NCBI GenBank assembly: GCA_021292165.1
Contig: CM037877.1
Location: 301,336,726 to 301,400,725, forward strand
Length of the DNA: 64,000 nt
Reading direction: 5' to 3'
Source: Shinisaurus crocodilurus
Lineage: Eukaryota; Chordata; Lepidosauria; Squamata; Shinisauridae
Shown: one piece after another, positions 59,301 through 64,000 of the stretch
How positions within the stretch are numbered: the first letter of the stretch is position 1
How the letters are laid out: each line of letters opens with the position of its first letter
The notes under the pieces: model-generated
What the model saw: the letters and a program-made list of their open reading frames with translations, nothing else
Told to the model about the DNA's origin: nothing
Database searches by the model: none
Position numbers and translations under genes: made by a program

Positions 59301-60596
59301 TAAAGGCCCCCTATCCCTCTCCTAAGTTAGGGTCCTGATCTGGATTGGGGACCTGCATACTTACCCTAGGAGAGTAAGTAGGAGAGCCAGTGTGGTGTAG
59401 TGGTGAGAGTGCTGGACTGGAACTCGGGAGACCTGGGTTCTAGTCCCCACTTGGCCATGAAGCTGACTGGGTGACTTTGAGCCAGTCACTGACTCTCAGC
59501 CTAAGCTACCTCACAGGGTTGTTGTGAGGATAAAATGGAGAGGAGGAGGAGGAGGATTATGTAAGCCGCCTTGGGTCCCTTGCAGGAAAAAAGGCGGGGT
59601 ATAAATATAATAAATACCCTAGAGCAGGGCTCTCCAACCTTGGGTCTCCAGAGATGTTGCTGGCCTACAGCTCCCAGCATACCCAGCCAGCATGGCTAAT
59701 GGCAAGGGATTCTGGGAGCTGTAGTCCAGCAACATCTGGGGACCCAAGGTTGGAGAGCCCTGCCCTAGAGTAAAAAAAGAAAGAAAAATTGTAGCTGCTA
59801 GGTACAGTACATCTTTAAAGTAATGGGTGCTCTGCGTCTGGGGAACAAGGCCTTCCTGAGCTTTGATGTGCTGCTCACAGCTCAGGCCTGACACTGACGC
59901 ATTCCCAGGGCCGGGCCAGGCCAGGCCATTCTGTGTCATTAGTTTCAGTACATCCCCCAAAGCAGCGATACCTGGAGAAGCCAATTTCCTAAGGAAGCCA
60001 ACAGCCCAATAACCCAATGAACTGATCCGTATGCCTTACCCCACAGCAAGCCAGGGTGGTGTATTGGTTATAGTGTCAGGCTAGGACCGGGGAGACCTGA
60101 CTTCAAATCCCTGCTCAGCCACCTAGAAAGCCAGTTCACATTCTCTCAGCCTAACCTACTTCACATGGCTGTTGTTGAGATAAAACAGAGTGGGTGGGGC
60201 TGGGGGAGGAGAACCACATATTCCTTCTTTGAAGGAGAGATAAAAATGTAGCCGGTCAGCAAGATGCTACAGGGACTGATCCAGTCAGTCCCAGATCGGA
60301 GCAGGCATCGCCAGGAAAGATGTGCTCCAACCGCTGAACTGTCGCCAGTTTATGGTTCCTCCCCTCTCCACCTCTCTCCCTTCAACCAGGCAGTGAATTT
60401 TACTCTCGTGCCACCCGTGCTGCGCACAGCCTATGTGGGCGCCTGCTCCTTCCTGTGGACGTCTTTTCTCTGCTACCTGCGCCAAAGCGATGCCCATCAA
60501 GCCACCTCCCAGCTCTTCCAGGCGCTGCCAGGTGTAGCCGGGCTGTTTCCACCTACAGAAAGAGAGAATCAAGCAAACGCACCCTCCGAAAAGTAA
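56328..60596 (+). CDS. MPV17L: MPV17L (Mpv17-like protein)
   Basis: Exons: 56328-56649, 56753-56824, 58069-58098 (30-nt micro-exon), 60390-60596; AATAAA at 60611-60616. About 210 aa; human MPV17L is 196. Diagnostic matches to human: VHRHPWLANV.AYG, FHANFNYIW.RSLERLLPG, DQLIAAPVTIGAFYTG, DIFENLREKFW, NFTLVPPVLRTAYVG and FLWTSFLCY. The family are four-helix membrane proteins of mitochondria or peroxisomes, linked to reactive-oxygen handling. The micro-exon follows a CTT microsatellite. Read in phase 0 it gives AGVLCWTIFQ, matching SGLMYWPFVQ, yet exon 2 ends CAAG|GTATTT in phase 1. An in-frame alternative uses the second of two acceptors (CCAG|GCAG|TG) at the last exon. Start at 56328 matches the human N-terminus closely. 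Confidence 0.9.
56826..57140 (-). mobile_element. L2-type LINE 3' fragment, antisense
   Basis: Starts immediately after the donor of MPV17L exon 2 with an ATTTATTATTTATTATTTTA run, then AATGAGGTGGTTTACAAGAT and GGGAGCCACCACAGAGAAAG, the reversed L2 3' end also seen at 11650-12060. Confidence 0.65.
57729..57893. mobile_element. hAT-type MITE, family A copy 2
   Basis: 165 bp with termini CAGGACCGGTGC and GCACCGGCCCTG, flanked by a perfect 8-bp duplication TGCCCAAC (57721-57728 and 57894-57901). Opposite orientation to 40214-40370. In the MPV17L intron upstream of the micro-exon. Confidence 0.92.
57988..58066 (+). repeat. (CTT)26 microsatellite forming a splice acceptor tract
   Basis: An unbroken CTT run ends directly at CAG|GCTGGGG, the acceptor of the MPV17L micro-exon, so it supplies the whole polypyrimidine tract. 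Confidence 0.92.
58505..58705. mobile_element. Foldback MITE, unclassified
   Basis: Left arm GGGGGTTGGATCCAGAC...GTCATACTTAGAG and right arm CTAAGTATGAC...GTGGATCCAACCCC are inverted, imperfect complements extending about 70 bp each. No clear target duplication seen. In the last MPV17L intron. Confidence 0.6.
58984..59062 (-). mobile_element. CR1 LINE 3'-end fragment, antisense
   Basis: Reversed CR1 tail TTTCATAGATCATAGAG, then GTTGGAAGGAGCCTACAAGG and CCAACCCCCTGCTCAGTGCA, ending abruptly. Confidence 0.8.
59383..59616 (+). mobile_element. tRNA-derived SINE, copy 1
   Basis: A tRNA-like head with A-box-like GGTGTAGTGGTGAGAGTGC and B-box-like GGTTCTAGTCCCC, a body with CTACCTCACAGGGTTGTTGT, and an AT-rich tail (GGGGTATAAATATAATAAAT). 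This is the abundant reptile SINE type. In the last MPV17L intron. Confidence 0.8.
59625..59762. mobile_element. hAT-type foldback MITE, family B copy 3
   Basis: Termini CAGGGCTCTCCAACCTTGGG and complement, with a perfect 8-bp duplication CCCTAGAG (59617-59624 and 59763-59770). Inserted at the 3' edge of the SINE. Confidence 0.92.
60046..60255 (+). mobile_element. tRNA-derived SINE, copy 2, diverged
   Basis: GGTGGTGTATTGGTTATAGTG, CTTCAAATCCCTGCTCAGCC, CAGCCTAACCTACTTCACAT and GAGAACCACATATTC follow the same layout as copy 1, with more substitutions. Ends about 130 bp before the last MPV17L exon. Confidence 0.7.
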
Positions 60597-60616
60597 CCAT
60601 CATGGGGCCCAATAAA

Positions 60617-61685
60617 CACTTAATGCTGTCAAGTAATAATCTCTCCTTCACCTCCAATTTGTAATTCCTGATCTTTGTAAATGTCAGAGTAATTCCCACC
60701 CATCTCCAAGGTGGGGGTCTCTTGCAGTAATGTCGGAGGGTGGCATCAATAGATCAAGTGCAGCAATAAAAGGGGAAATCCAAAAAAATAATAATAATGC
60801 TAGCTAATATGTATTAACGAGTCCAAGTCCTGCCATGTTTAGAGCCAAAATTCTACTTTTCCTTCTCTCTCTCACGCTGAGCATGTGAATGTTTATGACA
60901 CACAGCTCTCTACTCCACCAGTCCTCTTTATTTTCCCAGAAAATGCAGCAGGCTCTGCTGCCTGACCCTCTTCCCTCACTTTGTCACAAGAAGAATTCTC
61001 CTATTTGCAGGAATCGTTAGATTCTAGCTCCACTCTGCCCCACCTTCAACAGTGCTCCTGACCCCCCCCACACTCTTCCTAGTGGCCAAAAGAACCTTAG
61101 AAGAGAGCTCGCCGCTACCTGTATTCACCCACATGCCAGCTGTGCCCTTTCAGCCAGGCCCTGCTTCCCACATTCCACCACAGTGCAGGAAATTAGAACT
61201 ATAGCTGCTGGTAGCGGGGCCTTTAGAGTGATGGCCCCCGAAGCTATAGAAAAGGTGCAGAGTTGTATTTCCCTACTTGTCTTCTCGAAGGGCTGCAGGT
61301 TGTACTGACGTATCTTATGGGGATGTTGCAAAGATTCAGAGCAAGATAATGTAAGTGGAATGCTCTGAACACTTCAAAAGAGTTCCTTTGGCTCTTCTGA
61401 GACACCAGCCGCCTTTGGCTCCCCTTCATCTGGCACCTATCAGGAGGAGCCATTCCATCTCACTGCAGCAGGGAGAGCCAAGGGAAGCAGGACGATTCCC
61501 CCAGCTTTGCAAAGAAGCCACCGCCTCTGGCTCTTCTTCTCCCTCAACTGGCCCCTAGAGGCAGCCATTCCATCAGGGTACCCGAACTGTTTCCATTCCA
61601 GCTGGTCATTATAACAAATTTGTAAATTTAAGAACAAGTGCCATGATTTCCTTTCCTTTCCTCCCTCCTCTCTCCCCTTCCCCTT
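60617..61685. other. Intergenic, MPV17L to IZUMO2-like
   Basis: No gene, domain or clear repeat recognised; short A-rich and T-rich runs only. Confidence 0.5.
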
Positions 61686-61689
61686 TTGT

Positions 61690-61815
61690 GTCATCTCTTT
61701 TAGATTGTACGCCTGAGGGCAGGGGCTGTCTTGTTTATTTTATTGATCCTTAAGCTACTTTGGGAGCCTTTTCAGCTGAAGAAGGGGATAAAAATACTTT
61801 AACAAGTAAATAAAA
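61690..61815 (+). mobile_element. LINE 3'-end fragment (L2-like)
   Basis: TTAGATTGTACGCCTGAGGG, GGCTGTCTTGTTTATTTT and GAAGGGGATAAAAATACTTT are words of the common reptile L2-like 3' end. Confidence 0.5.
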
Positions 61816-61975
61816 GTTCTTTCTAAATGCTAAGAACTAATAATAATAACTTCTCTGTCAAGATGATCAGAGAATATACACAGCCTTCCCCTTGGACATC
61901 TGTCATGAGCTATCCTTTAAAATTGCAGAGAACCCAGGTATCCTGTTTGCCCCTCACTCCACAAGCTCTTAGGAT

Positions 61976-62082
61976 ACAGGTGGACAACTCGTGGCCTTCC
62001 AGATTTTTGGCTAGCCAGTGCTGTGGGATCATGGGAGTTGTAGTCTAAAACATTTGGAGGGCCACATATTGCCCAGCCCTGT
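61976..62082. mobile_element. hAT-type MITE, third family
   Basis: Termini ACAGGTGGACAACTC and GCCCAGCCCTGT, with a perfect 8-bp duplication CTTAGGAT (61968-61975 and 62083-62090). About 107 bp, with an internal GATCATGGGAGTTGTAGTC phrase shared by many amniote hAT MITEs. Confidence 0.82.
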
Positions 62083-62402
62083 CTTAGGATCTCCACTTGA
62101 CCAGGAATCCTGAGCTCCAACCCAATGCACATTCCACAGCCACAGCCTGCCTTCAGTAGAGGCTGGTGGCTCCAATGTCAGGCGGGGGCGGGGCTGTGTA
62201 TCTGCTCCAGATTTCACTCTGACCATTTCAGGAGCTATGCAAGGTGCTGAACCTGTTTTGGTGTTATGGCTCAGCACCATGGATAGCTCCTTAAAAGTTT
62301 GGCATGAAACCCGGAGTGGATACACAGCCCCACTGACACTGGAGCCCCCCCAGCCTCTGTTGCCTGCCTCCATTGTGATGTCACTCTCTGCAGAACCTTG
62401 AG

Positions 62403-62673
62403 ATGCCCCATTTCCCATGTTTTTCACAGGCTATGTTTTTCACAGGCCTTCCTTTGCTGCTGCTGTTGCTGCTGGCCTGGTTTCCCACAAGCCTCCGGGG
62501 CTGCCTGCAGTGTGACCAAAAGTTCAAGCAGAACGTGGCTAAGCTCCGGACGGAGGTTGTGCCACGCCAGATCCACGACACTCGCCTCAAGGCACGGGCT
62601 GAAGTGCTCCTCGGGGGTCTCGAGGGCAATTTTTTCCTCCACTATGCCACTAGCCAGTTTTCTGGCTTTGCAG
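62403..62673 (+). CDS. IZUMO2: IZUMO2-like, first coding exon
   Basis: From ATG 62433 the exon gives a signal peptide (GLPLLLLLLLAWFPTSLRG), then CLQCDQKF and, further on, RLKARAEVLLGGLEGNFF and HYATSQFSGFAG, with donor at 62673 (GCAG|GTACAA, phase 1). Human IZUMO2 begins CLQCDP and continues LQARAGAVLMGMEGPFF, so the match includes the CxxC of the Izumo domain. Izumo proteins act in sperm-egg fusion; IZUMO2's own role is less clear. An upstream in-frame ATG at 62403 gives a longer, less convincing leader. Both ATTTTTCACAGG copies (16-bp period) also look like splice acceptors. No later exon was found before the window ends; a LTR retroelement lies in the expected intron. Confidence 0.72.
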
Positions 62674-62973
62674 GTACAATACAGCCTTGTTTCTGCTTAG
62701 CGTGGAGATGGCCAAGCGCTCGGGGCCTTTCCTACAGGTGGTTTGACTTGGGCGATGAATGCACACATTTTGCTTGAGGAGTGTGAGCAATCCAGGCATC
62801 TTTCTTTTCAGCTAACATTGTGGTGTTGCTGCTGAGAAAATGTCATCTCTGCCCCTGGCTAGCATGTGAACTGCATTTTCTGAGTTGCAGTATGAAATGT
62901 AGCTGTGTGAGGGTCACAGGCAGTGAACGGCTAGTGTCCGTGATATCGGTGGTGTGAAGAGAAAGCCATAGCG

Positions 62974-62975
<2 letters not shown>

Positions 62976-63012
<37 letters not shown>
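62976..63012. repeat. (CA)n microsatellite
   Basis: About 18 CA units in the presumed first intron of the IZUMO2-like gene. Confidence 0.92.
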
Positions 63013-63014
<2 letters not shown>

Positions 63015-63136
63015 ATATGCACACATACTGCAAGATAGCATCAGACACCCAAGAATCACAATGGGAGTCATTAACATGCCCCCTGGCAAGTCCCTGGTCT
63101 GGCAGCCTAAGGAGCTGTGGAATATTCATTCCCAGG

Positions 63137-63704
63137 TGTTGGATAGAAGAAAGGAACAGCCAAAGACTCTTAGGTGCCGGGCAAACAAGAAAAACCAGTC
63201 GTGCCAGGAGGGGGCACGACAAGAAGGAGGGGGCCCAACAGAGGGTATAAAGCCCAGGGTCAGTGGCGGGAAAAGGGTTGTTGGTCGTGAGGCAGCAAGC
63301 TGCAAGGTCCATGGCTCAGGCCAAACCACCTTCAACCCTGGGGGAGCTCCCAGTGAACAACGCTAACATAGAACAGCCCTTTTGGAGTTAAGTGGCTTTC
63401 TAGGAACAAGGCATTTCCAGGTACGACTGTCTGTATTGCTTTTGCGGCTCGCTACCAGCTCAATTGTAGGTGTGTGCTTAGCGTGGTGCTTTGTATATGT
63501 TCTGTTACGCTCCATTAAACTCTGTTTACCCATAACAGTGTAGTAGCGTCCATTCAAAACTCGGTCTCCTCGCTTTGCCTGCGTTATAATTGGTCGCGGC
63601 TTCTGCCAGAGAGCTGCGTACCGCTGATAGAGGGCTACCCGAGTCCGGGTTAACCCCTGAGTGGCCGAACCCGCCAAGAAGGACAGTTGCAGTCTTTCTC
63701 CACA
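63137..63704 (+). mobile_element. 5' LTR of an LTR retroelement (left boundary uncertain)
   Basis: TATAAA at 63246-63251 and ATTAAA at 63514-63519 are placed as in U3 and R, followed by a U5-like stretch ending CACA at 63704, directly before a primer-binding site. The left end is a guess (a TGTTGG at 63137); it could lie anywhere from about 63020. The 3' LTR is outside the window, so the target duplication cannot be checked. Confidence 0.7.
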
Positions 63705-63724
63705 TGGTGGCAGCGGTTGGGATT
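63705..63724 (+). promoter_or_regulatory. Retroelement primer-binding site, tRNA-Leu type
   Basis: TGGTGGCAGCGG then TTGGGATT is complementary to the 3' end of the vertebrate tRNA-Leu family ending GCTGCCA-CCA, allowing one extra T in the middle. TGG at the LTR boundary is the expected start. This comparison is from memory of the tRNA sequence. Confidence 0.7.
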
Positions 63725-63821
63725 ATAACGCAGGATCAGTGACGAGACCTACGTAGAAAGGGACGTGGAGCCTAGTGGATTGGTGTGGAGCGAGCAGCCG
63801 TAATAAATACAGACAGAGTGC

Positions 63822-64000
63822 ATGTGGGAAATGGACACCGGGGGACCGAGTTTGGGAGGAGATTTTCGGACGCCGCAGACCCCGGCGGAGGGGGACTGGC
63901 AGTCCCTTTCTAGGGGGAAGACCAAGGCGGTCTGGACCCCAGGGAACGCCTCAGCGCAGACGGCTAGAGCCGCGTCCACCCTTGCCACCCTAAAGAGTGG
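63822..64000 (+). CDS. Start of retroelement leader or gag-like reading frame, cut by window end
   Basis: In-frame ATGs at 63822 and 63831 open a frame with no stop to the last base of the window (about 59 codons). It lies about 100 bp after the primer-binding site, where gag normally starts. The visible part has no recognisable domain, so the identity rests on position alone. Confidence 0.45.
   Translation, partial: MWEMDTGGPSLGGDFRTPQTPAEGDWQSLSRGKTKAVWTPGNASAQTARAASTLATLKS

Noticed and set aside
59398..59460. tRNA gene
   Set aside because: A- and B-box-like words are present, but they are the head of a SINE with the usual body and tail; no intact cloverleaf was traced.
62674..63100. Second exon of the IZUMO2-like gene
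   Set aside because: No acceptor followed by text resembling the Izumo helical region was found; the stretch looks intronic.

Overview
The window is a GC-rich stretch of vertebrate genome, most likely from a squamate reptile. It carries CR1 LINEs ending in ATTCTATG repeats, L2 and L3-like LINE fragments, reptile-type tRNA SINEs and several hAT-type MITEs with intact 8-bp target duplications. Every recognised host gene lies on the + strand. The order membrane mucin, membrane mucin, TRIM56, SERPINE1 matches the mammalian MUC3A/MUC12/MUC17-TRIM56-SERPINE1 block (human 7q22); this is from established knowledge, not a search.

Region by region: 1-6697 holds the 3' half of a transmembrane mucin (last EGF exon, membrane exon, three cytoplasmic exons ending in a PDZ-type C-terminus, then a 3'UTR with AATAAA). 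6698-10911 is intergenic and includes a perfect 35-bp hairpin. 10912-22151 is a second, complete gene of the same family in 11 coding exons (1185 nt, 394 aa). It has a signal peptide, two nearly identical EGF exons, a third EGF module, an SEA domain with a GSVVV cleavage motif, another EGF module, a membrane helix and only a five-residue tail. It has no long Pro/Thr/Ser mucin exon. 25880-29647 is TRIM56 with its CpG-rich 5' region, which contains a consensus ISRE. 29648-46760 is repeat-rich with one orphan CpG island (about 36850-38280). 46760-55214 is SERPINE1 (PAI-1): TATA promoter, non-coding exon 1 and coding exons 2-8. Exon 5 has a 1-nt frameshift, and the last exon is missing just where a 100-N gap begins (55363-55462). 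Beyond the gap are MPV17L (56328-60596), the first coding exon of an IZUMO2-like sperm-egg fusion gene (62403-62673), and the 5' LTR, primer-binding site and start of a leader or gag reading frame of an LTR retroelement running off the right edge. MPV17L and IZUMO2 are not SERPINE1 neighbours in mammals, so the join over the gap should be treated with caution.

The genes do not form one pathway. The mucins act at epithelial surfaces, TRIM56 is an innate-immune E3 ligase, PAI-1 is a secreted protease inhibitor, MPV17L is a mitochondrial/peroxisomal membrane protein and IZUMO2 is a gamete protein. The strongest candidates for something undescribed are the mucin-domain-less SEA/EGF gene with its fresh exon duplication, the 30-nt MPV17L micro-exon spliced out of a CTT microsatellite, and two perfect hairpins (9475-9571 and 41770-41909). 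All exon models come from reading splice sites and frame by eye; no alignment or database search was run.
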